From Tetrahymena thermophila SB210 (Eukaryota > Ciliophora > Oligohymenophorea > Hymenostomatida > Tetrahymenidae): DNA of 64,000 nt. Within the stretch, counting starts at the first letter, position 1, and each line of letters begins with the position of its first letter. The stretch covers positions 248,001 to 312,000 of the forward strand of contig NW_002476399.1 of assembly GCF_000189635.1 (NCBI RefSeq), given 5' to 3'. Both the position numbers and the translations under genes were made by a program. Below, in pieces: positions 1 to 11,573 of this stretch. Below the pieces are notes generated by a model, which saw nothing but the letters and a program-made list of their open reading frames with translations, had not been told where the DNA came from and did not search any database.

Positions 1-1500
1 TTAATGAGTACATTTATTACCCTTAACTTTATTACAGCGATAGTATTAATAACATTACTTACTTTATTGACTTGTCTTAATTTAAATGTACTTATTATTC
101 ACTGAAAGGATTGAGTTAGATTAATTTATCAAAAAAAGTAACTATAAATTAGAACTAGATATAATTAATAAAATTTACTCTTTTTTACAAGCTTATATGT
201 ATGGTTATAAAGATTTAGATACTGTAAAAATGCTTTACATAAACTGATATAGATAGCATTATAAATAGTGTCAATTCAAAATTTTATCTAAAGATGAAGA
301 CATGATAAGATAACAAGGTTCAGAAGAAAACTTAAATAAATTATACAAAGATCTAAAGTTATGTATTATCATCTTAGTTAATTATTAATTATCTAAAGAT
401 ACACATATAGGAGGCTTAAGTAAGCTGAGAATTTATTTTTTGTAAAATAAATACATACTTCACCTTAATTTATAGATTAATTAGCTTGTTTAAAAGTTTC
501 AATAGACAACAATCTTTATATGATTATTTTTAGGAAAACATTTTGATGAATGAATTATTACAATAATTTTATTTAATATCCAAAAATTACAGGAATTTTA
601 GCTTTGGCTAATACTATAACTTTATTTTCATAGTTAGAAGGGAGATTCTGCTCAAAATAATTAATATAAGAATACTTATTTTAATATACATTAATAAAAA
701 AGTTATTAAATTTATGGGACAATAAACTTATTTGATAAAAAATGACTTATTAGTTTAATCTTTAAAAGAGAAAAGGAATTGGTTAATAATTTTAAAAATG
801 AGAGGTTTCAACAATTAAAACTATTCTTACTTTTGAAACTAAGTTTAAAGATTAAAACTATAATAGGTTTATATGAGTATTTTTGATTATCAAAATATTA
901 TTATTAAAATGAAGAAGCAAAAAATATTAATAAGGCAATTTTAATTTTTCTAAAAGCAAGATATAAAAATACAACAAGGTTTTATAATGATAAAAATTTT
1001 AATAAAAAAGAATTTATTTAAATGAAAGGCACTTTATTTTTTAAGTAAATAACTTAAAATAAAATCTTAATAAATATTTAATTCTAATAAAAAATTAAGA
1101 ATACACTAAGATTATCTATTTAAATTGAAAATAGATAAAAATATTAATAAAATGTTGAAAGACACTAATTTCTTAAAAGTTGAACATGTTACAGAATAAA
1201 AATCATAATAATCCTAAAATATCTATCAGCTTAATAAAAATTAATCATCTAGAAAAAATCTATTTTTTTAATAAAAAATAATTAGCTATATCCAAACTCT
1301 CAAAAAATTATTTTTATTTAGATTTTAGAATTGAAAGATTTAATAATAAAGATTTTTAAAAACTAGTATCCAATAAAAATATTAAGGACACAGTGTCTAA
1401 TAAAGATGACTTGTCCGTATATTCCATATCTAATATTTTATTTTAAAAGTTCAATTACTTAATTATAATGTAATATATTTGGAATTTTTATTAAATATAT
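1..1500 (+). pseudogene. Decayed 2TM-family gene relic
   Basis: The stretch resembles the 2TM membrane-protein genes found intact further on (for example at 2056-4246). Recognisable pieces are a region like the NFTLELD / YGCLDLDTVK segment of the lumenal domain (about 130-240), a GGLSKLR-like piece near 410 matching the conserved TQVSQG region, and the FETKFKD-like region near 835. TGA stops and frame changes are scattered throughout, so no product is expected. Its first 120 bases also match the shorter relics upstream of the MACPF genes (17.7, 21.2 and 27.6 kb). After about 1000 the similarity fades into AT-rich DNA, and the right boundary is approximate. Confidence 0.6.
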
Positions 1501-1922
1501 TATATATGAATAAATGGATTAAATAATACAAAATAAAAAAGTATTAGAAATTTAACAAATGAGATGCAAGAAAATAATACTCCTTTGTAAAATGGTAAAA
1601 AAATTAAAAATAATTTTATGAATTGATTAAATTATTAAATAAATAACAGAAAATTAAAATGATGAATTTAAAACTATTTTTTTTAAATTTATTAATAAAT
1701 TATCAAAATAGGATGATAAATCTTATAAATATATTTTTTCAAACTATTTATCAAATAAAAATATATAAAATAACTAGAAAAAAACTGTAATACAAATTTA
1801 GAATAAATTATGTTCACTCCTTTTTTTATTTTTTACCTTTAACTTTTAATTTTCTATAATAACTTTAATTTATGCATATCAAGAAAATAAATGATTAAAA
1901 ACAATTATTATAAATGACATTG

Positions 1923-1985
1923 AATTAGTGGTAAAAAAATAATCAATAGATTCTTAAAATTGAAAGTAATTATAATAAAACATAA
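1923..1985 (+). promoter_or_regulatory. Conserved block upstream of 2TM genes
   Basis: A block of the form TTAGTGGTAAA.AAATAATCAATAGA.TTTTAAAATT lies 70-130 bases before the start codon here. Versions recur upstream of other 2TM copies at about 11448-11490, 14786-14820, 21819-21857 and 36390-36430. It may be a core promoter or simply a conserved duplicated 5' flank; sequence alone does not decide. Confidence 0.35.
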
Positions 1986-2055
1986 ATTATAAATTCAATT
2001 AACAAAATAATTAAAATCAATAATTAATAAGTAAAAACTAACTTCGTTATCAACT

Positions 2056-4246
2056 ATGTTTATGCTCAAATTTGATATGTTCTCTTCTGAGTTTTTCTTT
2101 ACCCTTGGTAATTAATAGTATATGAAGAATACACCATAAGGAGTCATACTTACTCTATTTGTAGTTTTTGCATCGCTTTATTACTTTATTTACTTACTTA
2201 ATTTGTATGTAAATAATTAAATTAATCCAAAATTTAGATCCTAAACCTTCATAGTTAATGAAAAGTAACAAATTGAATTTTCTAATGATCTTGTTGGATT
2301 TGCGTTTTAGTATAACTCTACAATGACTATCGATGAGTTTTAATCAATTTAAAATTAAACATATCTAGTGTATATTCCTTAATTTTTTTATAATGATGGT
2401 ATTAAAAATATTACTTATGATATTAATCTTGATATAATTCCATGCACTGATTCTTCACTTAAAGGATTAAATTGTATTGATTTTTCTAAAATAAATAATT
2501 TCACTTTAGAACTAGATGTAAGTAATTAGGTCTTTTCCTCTTTATAAATTAATGTCTATGGCTGTTTAGATTTGGATACTGTAAAAACTACTATTCCTTC
2601 TAATTGTGCTTCATAAGATGAAATAAATAGCGTTATTAATGGTATATATGCTTAATTTTATCTTAAGATGAAGACATAACAATATAACACAACTTCGGAG
2701 TCACTTTAAACTAATTATAGAAATATCTATAGTTATGCATTTTCATCTTAGTTTATAGTTAATACTTTGAAGACTTAGAGATAGGAGACTTAAGTAAGCT
2801 AAGGGTTAGTTTTTTAAGAAAAATAAATTTACACCTCACCTTATTAGTATAATTAACTAATTTAAAGTTTTGATAGATAGCAATCTTTATAAACAGGGCT
2901 AGGACCTTTTATTTAAGAAAATATTATGATGGATGAACTTTTGCAATAATTCTAAATTTAATATCCTACAATCACTGATGTTTTAGCTTTAGCCAACAGT
3001 ATCGCTTTTATTATAATGTTTTCAAGAACAATTGGAAGATTCTGCTCAAAAAGATTAATATAAGAAGACATTTTTATGATTATTTTCAGAAATTTATTTT
3101 AGGATAAAAATTATCAAATTTTAAAGCACAATAAATTTTTTGATTAAAAATATGACATATTATTGTAATCATTGCCTGACAAAAAAGAATTGACTGATGA
3201 TGTTACAGGATAAGAAATTTCAACAAATAAAATTATTCCAACTTTTGAAACTAAGTTTAAAGATTATGTAGAAAAACAATAGATTTTAGTGACAAATTAA
3301 GATTAAGAAAATATTATTACTTAAGAAGAAGATATTAGAGAATAATAAAGTGAAGAAATATCAAATTTAAATAGATCTACTTATGGTATTCAAAAATTAA
3401 AATTAAGTAGATAAATAAACATTTAAAATGAAACAAACTCTAATAAAAATAATTTTTTTTAAAACGAAAATATTACTCCTCATAAATAAACAACTTAAAA
3501 AAGCATATCTGTCCTTTCGAATAAATATTCTTATTAATCTTAGCAAACATTAACTAATTTTAAGCCTCCTAAAATCCAAAATACACTAAATTAAAATAAT
3601 TAAAGTGAAAAATCATCAAAAGAAAAAATTTCTTAAAATAAAGAAATTTTGTAAGATGTAATTTCCTCAAAGTTGAATGTACTACACAGTAAAAAAATGA
3701 GGCAATCCATTCATAATTTAATATTTTAATTCAAGTAATTAGTTTTCGCTTTTATTTTTACTTAATTTTACTTATTTAATAGGATCTTTAAGTCTAAAGC
3801 CTTCCTTTTGTATAAAGGCATTGATCATAAATAAATCATGCATATTGATAAAGAGGCTAAAAGGAGCTAAAATATTTATAAGATTTATGAAGATATAATC
3901 TTCTTGAAAAAAGCTATTTCTATGCTTCTAAGCTAGGAATAGTTAGCTGCAATTAAGCTTGTAAGTCTCACAGATAATTATTTTAATATAGATTTAAAAG
4001 ATTAAAATTTAATTAATCATTATAAAAGTAATTTTTTATTTATTTTAATCTATTATTATTTAATGAATTTAAAATAAAAAAGAAATAGAAAATAAGTTAA
4101 ACTATTTTGAAAAGTAATTCGCCATATTTTAGTCTGAATAGCTACAAGCATAACATATTAAATAATTTTTTATGAATTATTAAAATCTCAGAATACATAA
4201 TGAAATAGATCAAAGAATAATCTCTAGTATAATAAAAAATGTATGA
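2056..4246 (+). CDS. 2TM-family membrane protein, copy 1 (695 aa)
   Basis: I do not recognise a named family. Three exons (2056-3734, 3783-4027, 4083-4246) are separated by introns of 48 and 55 nt with GTAA...AG ends, and the spliced frame is exactly 696 codons in the ciliate code. The protein starts with a short cytosol-like segment. A strong membrane helix follows at about residues 30-52, then a roughly 250-residue domain with conserved cysteines (IPCTDSSLKGLNCIDFSKI and YGCLDLDTVK motifs). A second, less certain helix sits near 308-326. A Gln-, Glu- and Lys-rich linker then leads into a well-conserved C-terminus that begins FKSKAFLLYKGIDHK. A two-helix protein with a large cysteine-bearing domain could be a receptor or channel subunit, but that is inference. 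It is convergent with the MACPF gene at 5.7 kb. Confidence 0.8.
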
Positions 4247-5655
4247 AAATTCACTAAAAAATGTTAAAATTAAGTAAGAAATTTTGACCTTAAATGGAAA
4301 AATAAAATAAAATATCCTCCCCACAATTAAAAAAAAAGTGAAGATGAAAATTATTAAAAATGCAACGAGAAATTAATAAAAAAATAAATCTAATAAAGGA
4401 GAAGGAGAAAAAAATACCACTATTTAAGAAAATCCCACTATATTTATTAAGAAAAAAATTATTTAAATAAATGCAACTATAAGAAACTAATAAAACTTTT
4501 TCTTTATTAAAGTGAAATTAAAACAGATAAGAAACTTATAATCTCTTTCTACAAAAAGGAAAAACTTTTAATAAAGGACTTCATACTTTTAATTTTATAA
4601 TTATATTAAAATGCTTTCAAAATAAGCAACTAATAAAAGGTAAATTAATTTCACTAACTAACTAACTTAATGGAAAAAAAAATATTTTAAAAATGTTTAA
4701 AGAGGATAAAACTAAAGTATAATTGAGAATTTAATATTATTATAATCATTATGATGATAAATTAATTTTAAAACTTCAGAGTGAGAAGAAAAAATATCTA
4801 ATTATATGCAACACGAAAATACTTAAAAATTAAATCCTTATAAAAATCAAATTTAAGAAGCCTAGTTAGAGCATTCTGCTTAAATTAGAATAATTACAAT
4901 ATATGCGAAATTCAATAAATTATATAATTTAATTTGTATTGATATGATATGAATTAAATCAAATTAAATTTTTATTATGAATAAATTTAAAAATTTTTTA
5001 ATTTTATTGTTTATTTAGAGTAGAGTAGAGTAAGTAAGATCACGCTCTTAATATCTATTATATCTAAATTAAATAAACTATTTATTATTTTAATCTATTG
5101 CATATAAACTTATGGACTATAATATTAATCTATTTAATTTTGAATGTAAGCAACAAATATAATAAAAAGAAATAAAAAATAATTTGGTCTTCAGAAAAAA
5201 TTAATTATGAATAATAAATTTAATATTTAATTATTAGTATTAATCAGAAATAACAAAGATTATATTATAACATAAAATATAAATCTAAGATAAAATATCC
5301 AATTTAAATAAATAATTAGACTTAGATTTTTTTATAAATTTGGTTTCTATAAATATTTGGTAAATATTTTTTATTCCAACTGAGGAACCTTTAAACAACA
5401 TTTTATTAAAATGAGAAATTAAATTTAACATAAGAATATATTTTTTAATATAATTTATACTTAATATGTTTTATCATGTCTTACTCACTAATATGAAAAT
5501 ATTTAATTTTTAACTTTCAAAAAATATTTTATTCTAATTTTTTAATTCTCTCAATAAAATTTGATATTATTGATTTTATTTGAATTTTTGTTTTATTTAA
5601 ATGATAAGTTGTATTAGTTATGTCAAGTTTGAAAACTTATTTTTCAAATATGTCA
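4247..5655. other. AT-rich spacer between convergent genes
   Basis: No gene is supported here. A TGA-free plus-strand run of 136 codons (4344-4754) is low-complexity Lys/Asn/Gln sequence without recognisable motifs. A segment near 5020-5060 (tandem GTAGA, then TCACGCTCTTAATATCTATTATATC) matches 27985-28020, so the downstream flanks of MACPF copies 1 and 5 share ancestry. The stretch 5090-5230 resembles 18150-18490, downstream of MACPF copy 3. Confidence 0.6.
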
Positions 5656-7371
5656 TCAAAAAGCAGGACAATTACACTATAATATATTTCCATTAGGACT
5701 ATTATAAAAAGTTGGTATACAGTCTGTACATATCACTTAGAATCTACTATCATTTGGAGGAATCTAATTAAGATCAACAAACTAAGGAAATCCACTAACA
5801 GATGCTATACTGCATCCTTTATTTACCCAATTACCATAGTTTTCATTTAAAATAGTTCTGAAGTTACCTAAGCTATCTCTTTCGTATCTAGCATCTTTTT
5901 CAACTTCTAAAAATAATTAGAACTCAGTAAATTCACATGAGCTACATCTACTTTTTGAAATTTCATAAGGTAATCCAGGAGTGCATAAAGAAGCTTCATT
6001 CATTTAAAATGGACTTGAAATGGTATAAAAAAGAGGTATTGGCACATTTATATCTACCATCATATGAGCAAAAACGTTTGTATTTCCATTTCCTTAAATT
6101 GCGTATGCAGTCTTGGGACCATTACTTTCTATTCTTCTCTGTTCTTGGATTGATTACTAGTTGTTAATATATCTTTCTTTCATTGATTCAATTCTACTCA
6201 TAATTGCTTGTTATAAGTTTTGCTTTACTTAGGCATCTGTAACTAGACTATCCCAAGATACAAACTTATTTATTTTTAATAAAGCAGGATTTTGGCTAAT
6301 AGTGTTTTCCCAATTAGATTCATTTTCTGGATTTCCTCCAAATCTATGATCAACAGCAATTTTTCTTCTTGCAGCAAAATAGCCATCTGCTGGATTCCCA
6401 TTTAGTTCATTATTAAGCGCTTATTCCACTTATTAAGGAGATAAGCCTCCATTAAATGAAGGAGAAGCATAAACACAACTTTTGAATGAATTTACTTTTT
6501 CAATCATACCTCCAATGTAGGTATCAACAGAAATATGAGTTCCCCATGATTCTAAAAAATCGTTATATACTTCAGGTGAATATTCTTAAGGTAAAGCATT
6601 TACAGCTCTTTAGGCATATTTATTTAGGCTCAGATTATCATTCTTAAAAGTCATTCTCAGAACATTCTTAGTCATTTGTGAAACAGACATTTCTTAATCT
6701 CCTTTAAAGAATTTTTCAAATATCTAATTTAAATCTTATGAGTGACTATATTGTCCTCCCAACCAGTAGCCATTTTAAGCAGCTTCAATCCACAAATTTG
6801 ATAATTCTTATTCGTTTTAAAATATTTTGATGTCTGGTTACAATTCTATTTATTCTACTTGTGTCTCATCAGCTATAATAAATTAGTTATCTGAAAGTGG
6901 ATCTTTCCAAATTTATTCTTGAGTGGGCTCTTTTTAATAAGTGAGTTAGATTGCAGGAAGTTTTAGTTCTCCAGTAGTAATATCAAAAGAAACTCCAACT
7001 CCAGAAGGCATATTTTTAATACTTTAAACTGCCTATTCAGTTTCAGAATTTTAAGACATCTATTACATTTTCATGCTAGTTTTCTCATGTAAATGAAACT
7101 ATTCTTATTATTCTTGTAATCCAACACAGTAATCTCCATAAAATCCTGGATAAGGGCATAGATCTTACTTTGCTTCCTCATTTATACTAGAGGTAATCAA
7201 TTAGAATAGCTATCTTTAGTTTAAAACTGACTCATTAACCAAATTTAGATCATAAATCTATGATTAGAAGCTTTCAGAATGATTTCGATTTTTTAAAAAG
7301 GCTTATTATGGATAGCTCTATGTTACTATCAATTATATTAAAAGAAAAGCAAGTACCTTTTGAGGAAACAT
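5656..7371 (-). CDS. Secreted MACPF (perforin-like) protein, copy 1 (571 aa)
   Basis: Single exon, read with TAA and TAG as Gln and ending at TGA. A hydrophobic N-terminus (about residues 1-17, KVLAFLLIQLIV) looks like a signal peptide and supports the chosen start. The membrane-attack-complex/perforin signature is clear: YNDFLESWGTHISVDTYIGG at residues 269-288, matching the family pattern Y..F...WGTH......GG. A later FGGNPENESNW segment (344-354) followed by NPALLKI resembles the end of the MACPF fold. The C-terminal 110 residues are cysteine-rich (C463, 476, 479, 520, 548, 551, 566, 568) and probably form a disulfide-bonded accessory domain. Family members oligomerise into membrane pores; target and role here are unknown. 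It has four residues (QSQI, near 37-40) absent from copies 2-4, which makes copy 5 its nearest relative. Confidence 0.87.
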
Positions 7372-7588
7372 TTTAGTATGTTTATTTTTAATTAAAGAAA
7401 ATTGTTAATACAAGCGCAATTTTTTATCTAAATACTTTTTACCGTGATAAAAGACAACTTTAATTTATCTTAAAGCAAAAAATTACATTAGATTAAAGTA
7501 AGGTAAAACTAATTATGAAAGAAAAAAAATTCTTTCTGAATGAATTATTCAAATCTTATGTAGATATATTTTCAATAATACAAAAATT

Positions 7589-7740
7589 TGTATGGTAATT
7601 AGTTATTTCTTAATTTAATGTAATTTATACTAATTTAATTTGGATTTGTACTTGAATTATGTGAAAGATTAAGCTAAATTAATTATAAATATTCTTTTAT
7701 TATCTAGCTGAAAATAGACTAAAAATAAGCAATTTATTTT
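7589..7740 (-). promoter_or_regulatory. Conserved block upstream of MACPF genes
   Basis: A block beginning TTTGTATGGTAATTA and ending in ATATTCTTTTATTAT...AGCTGAAAATAGACTAAAAA lies 200-400 bases upstream of the start. It recurs at the same relative place before all five MACPF genes (17424-17600, 20886-21055, 27274-27445, 30320-30470). It could hold promoter elements, or be flank carried along by duplication. Confidence 0.35.
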
Positions 7741-8450
7741 ATTAACTAAAACCTCATTAATTTTATTCAAATTATTTAGACTCTATCTTAAATTTATTTT
7801 GATGAGAACATAGATATTGTTTATATTTTAGTTCTTTATTTACAATTATATTACTTAAATTACAAAATAAATACACCTTTTTTAAAACAATATAAATAAA
7901 ATTATAAATATAAATTAAAGTTAAATTTAAACTATTATGCTAATTATTTTTGTTAGCATTAATTGTTTTTATTTATTAAATATAAAATATCTTTCTTACT
8001 TCCTCTAAACTAATTTTTAGTTGATGTGATAATCAAGATAAAAGCACAATTCGGTCGATATAAAAATATACGATTGGTTATTACAATATTTAAATAAAAG
8101 CTATTAAAAATGTTAAAATGAACTGTAAAAATCTAGGAATAGATAAAATAATAATTTTAAGTATAACAATAAATAATGAAAAGTATCCTTGGATTTTTCA
8201 AAATAATATAGAGCTTACAAGTAATTCACTTGATGTATATATAGTTTATATATGTTATACAATTTATTTCAAAAAAAAAAAAAAATTTAATAATAAATTA
8301 AAAATGATTACTATTAAAAATATGCAAATATTTTGAAAATTCTTTATAGAGATTAGTAAACTTAGGGATAAAATTTAAATAGGTTTGTTTTTGCAATACC
8401 TTTAACAATTAAACTCTTGTTAAGCTGTGCTTTTATAAAGCAAAATTAAT
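7741..8450. other. Shared upstream flank of MACPF copies 1 and 5
   Basis: No coding potential is supported. About 7980-8190 aligns with 30700-30930 upstream of MACPF copy 5 (TTTTGTTGATGTGATGATCA-like and GGTCGATATAAA-like landmarks). After about 8190 the two copies diverge because extra DNA is present here. Confidence 0.5.
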
Positions 8451-8531
8451 TAAGGGGGTATTCTATTTAATTCAAAACAAACAATTTTTCATTTTCATAA
8501 AATTAAAAAAATAAATAATTTATTTAGATAA

Positions 8532-9398
8532 ATGGCTCCACTAAAAGAAGACCAATTAAATTTCTTTGTGGTTACTATATCTTTAAATAATGTTAAAGGT
8601 ACTGAAATGCATTTGTTGCACATTAATGCTTTGGCTAATGGGATATCTGTTAGAAGAATACAGTAACTAGATTTAAAAGTAATGAAAGGACAGAAATACA
8701 AAGAAAAGTAGGATCAGGTAGGTAGTCTGAAGTGAGTAATAACTTAAATATCAAAAAATAAAGGATTTAATTATCAAAGATAATAGATACAGTATAGATT
8801 AAATGTCTATGATAACAGGTATTGAAAATACTCTGATTTAAGGTATTTTATTAATTGATCTTGAGTTAAAATCAATAATGTTGAAATGAATCCCTCACAA
8901 CCTAATGCAAACTAAATGAAAGAAAGTGTAGAAAATTGTTAAAAAATAATTCAAGAGATAAAACCATCTAAAAATTTAAGAAATTGGATTAGCTAAAACG
9001 ATGAAAACTTGGAATTTATCTATTAATTCTGAAATTTATATTAAGTTTTCTAACAATCCTTTTGAATTTTTAAAAAAAGAAAACATTTAAGATATTTTTG
9101 TTGATGCATGATAATGCAAAATCACATATTTAAAAAAAGATAAATCAGCGAACATATTATAAATAATAAAGTAAAGTTTTTAAATCAATATGCTTATTCA
9201 AAAAACCTAAATTTATTAGATCGACTCCTCTTTAGAAATTTTGAGACATATCGTAGGAATAAAGTGCTGAGTAATTCAGATTAATTGATAGAAAATATAG
9301 CAGATTTTTTAGAAACTCTTACTGATAAAACAACGAATAAGTAATTAGATAGATTTATAGTACATAAATAATCTCTAATAGATAAATAAGGTGATTGA
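8532..9398 (+). pseudogene. Degenerate mariner-type (DDD) transposase
   Basis: The stretch begins with an open run of about 67 codons (MAPLKEDQLNFF..., with an ALANGISVRRIQQ piece that may be a helix-turn-helix). Stops and frame changes follow. A catalytic-looking MHDNAKSHI motif occurs near 9095-9125, in a different frame from the C-terminal block NLLDRLLFRNFETYRRNK (about 9205-9260), which ends at TGA 9396-9398. HDNA.SH and the DRFLFRNFE-like block are hallmarks of Tc1/mariner-type DDE/D transposases. At least two frame breaks make it inactive. It lies inside about 1.6 kb that is missing from the otherwise similar flank of MACPF copy 5. I could not identify terminal inverted repeats. Confidence 0.65.
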
Positions 9399-10435
9399 TT
9401 ATTTTTGATAGTTTTTATGTAATTTATTTTAATAATTCAATAAAAGATTGAAAAATTAAAAAAAACTCTAAAACTGTATGTATCATCGAGAGTCTTATTA
9501 TGACCTCAATTGTTTTTTCAGTGATCAATATATCCTCATCTTCTTTAAATTAAACTAATTCTTTTTATAGCTTATCTCAAAAAGTATAAATGATGATAAT
9601 TGCCCTTTTTATATTCCTATGATTTTAAATAATGAGAAATTTAATCAAATTCAATTTCATTTTAATGAAAAAATTTTAGAAAAATTTTCAACTTTATTTA
9701 TTATTCTATCTTTAGCAATAAGAAAGAAATTTTATTTAATCAAATGCATTCGATAGATTGTCCTATTCTCTATTTCATAATATATTAAACTATGAGACAT
9801 GATATATAATAATATGATTATAAATAATCAAGTGAATTAATTTGAAGGATTATATAATAATTTGGAATATAATTTATTTTATGTCCTATTAAATTAATAT
9901 AAAGGGATTTCTCTAAGTTAAGATTTTTCTAATTTAAGACAATTCTATAAAACTCGCACACTTGCTTCAAAATATACTCGAAAATCCTGTATATATTAGT
10001 AAATTAAATATGTATTAACTATATTTAATCATTTTATAATTCATTAATAAGTAAACAAAGTTAATTTATTTACTTTTCCTAATTAATTCTTATTGTATTT
10101 AAAAGTCTCTAATTCATAAATAAGACTTTTAAAAGATCTTTTTATTTTTTTAATAATTAAGAAAAAATATTAGTTTTGTTAAAGAATAATTATGTATCTT
10201 TATTTTTTAATTAGTATTAATTGCTAATTAAATTATAATTTTTTATCTAAAGAATTTATGTTAATAATCAATCTAATTTTTAAACAAAAAAAAGAAAATT
10301 TGTTAAGAAATCAAATAAAACTAAAAATCTAACAAATACTAAGTAAGCAAAAATAAATTGCTTTTATTGAAAATTAGAAAATCTTAATTTTTGCTTTCAA
10401 TAATATAAAATTTAGGAGAATAATACCATAAATTT
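9399..10435. other. AT-rich spacer, no gene seen
   Basis: I see no supported frame. The stretch 9820-10010 is similar to 30930-31110 upstream of MACPF copy 5 (ATTAAATTAATATAA.GGG..TTCTCTAAG and the following bases), so the two flanks rejoin here after the insertion that carries the transposon relic. Confidence 0.5.
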
Positions 10436-10439
10436 ATGA

Positions 10440-10830
10440 TAATTACACAATTCATTGCTTCACTATACTTTTTAGTTCCTTTTTTAATTAATTTATATGC
10501 AGATAATGAAATTGATTTAAAATTTAAATAATGAACATTCATAACCAATTAAAGTTTCTAATGAATTTGTTGGGTTTGTTTTTAAGTATAATAAATCTTC
10601 AATGACTATCAATGAGTTTCAAGCAAAATAAAATTTAACATACCTAGTGTATTATCCTTAATTTTATTACAGTGATGGTATTAAATAATTATTTACTTAT
10701 TGATTTTGATTTTATTTGAATTTATTTATTCTTCACTGCAAGGATTAAGCTTATATACACATTAGATTGAATATATTTTGAGATTGGATTGATGTATTAC
10801 AAATAATTAGTAATATCCATAAAATTATTA
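10440..10830 (+). pseudogene. 2TM-family 5' relic
   Basis: The relic matches the N-terminal part of 2TM genes: the membrane helix region, the SNEFVGFVFKYN-like and SMTINEFQAK-like segments, and LTYLVYYPQ. It then decays with stops and length changes. It ends well before the cysteine motifs are complete. A sister relic lies at about 31270-31700, in the equivalent place upstream of MACPF copy 5, so it predates the duplication of that unit. Confidence 0.6.
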
Positions 10831-11573
10831 TTTGAAAAAAGTAATCTTAATAAAATTTTGGATCAGTAATTTTATAAAATAGATATTTATTAACCTAGAA
10901 AATATATTTCCTAATCACAATTTAGTTATTGGAGAATATTTATAAAAAGTATGGGACTAATTGTATAGTTAAAATTTAATAGTAAATAAAAATATATTTA
11001 TAAATTTAAGCAAGGAGGATTAAAATTAATTTTTACTTAATTAATATTAAGAAACTAAAAATTATTAATGATTTTTTATTATTAAAAATAAGTATAATCT
11101 CGCATTCTATAAATATTAACCATTTTTGATAGAAGTTTTGAATAAAAATATTATTTGTTTTTCAAAACTAATTTTATCTTTTATTAAAAGAAAATAATAA
11201 GAATAACATTTATGAATTTAAATTGTTTAACATTAATGTTTTTTATATTAGATAAGAGTAAAATAGATAAAAAATATGATGATGATATTAATAATAATTT
11301 AACAAATAAATATATATTTTTTAATCACTTGGAAGTATTAGGCAATTTAAAAAAAATAATAATAAATAAGTAAATTATTCATTTTAAAATAAATCTTGTT
11401 TAAAATTTATTTATTTTTAATATATTGTTCTCTCACTAAGATAATTGATTTAGTGGTAAATAAATAATAAATAGACTTTTAAAATTAAAGTAATTATTTT
11501 AAAAACATATAAACTGAATTAAAAAAAGTAAAATACAAAAATTGATAAATAAAAACTATCCTCTTAATCAGTA
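10831..11573. other. AT-rich 5' flank of 2TM copy 2
   Basis: No coding sequence is seen. Most of this region from about 11090 onward resembles the 5' flanks at 14500-14905 and 21520-21940 (TATTTTTCAAAACTAATATTATCTTTTATTAA-like landmark). The conserved pre-start block is at 11448-11490. Confidence 0.5.

Noticed and set aside
4344-4754. TGA-free frame of 136 codons in the spacer after 2TM copy 1
   Set aside because: Low complexity, no motif, no copy elsewhere, and TGA-free runs of this length are not rare in such AT-rich DNA.
5656-7371. First impression of a leishmanolysin-like or other surface protease family for the minus-strand genes
   Set aside because: No HE..H zinc motif is present, and the WGTH...GG signature and later FGG block fit MACPF instead.
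8118-8336. Plus-strand frame of 72 codons upstream of MACPF copy 1
   Set aside because: It lies in the duplicated non-coding flank, and the matching flank of copy 5 does not preserve the frame.
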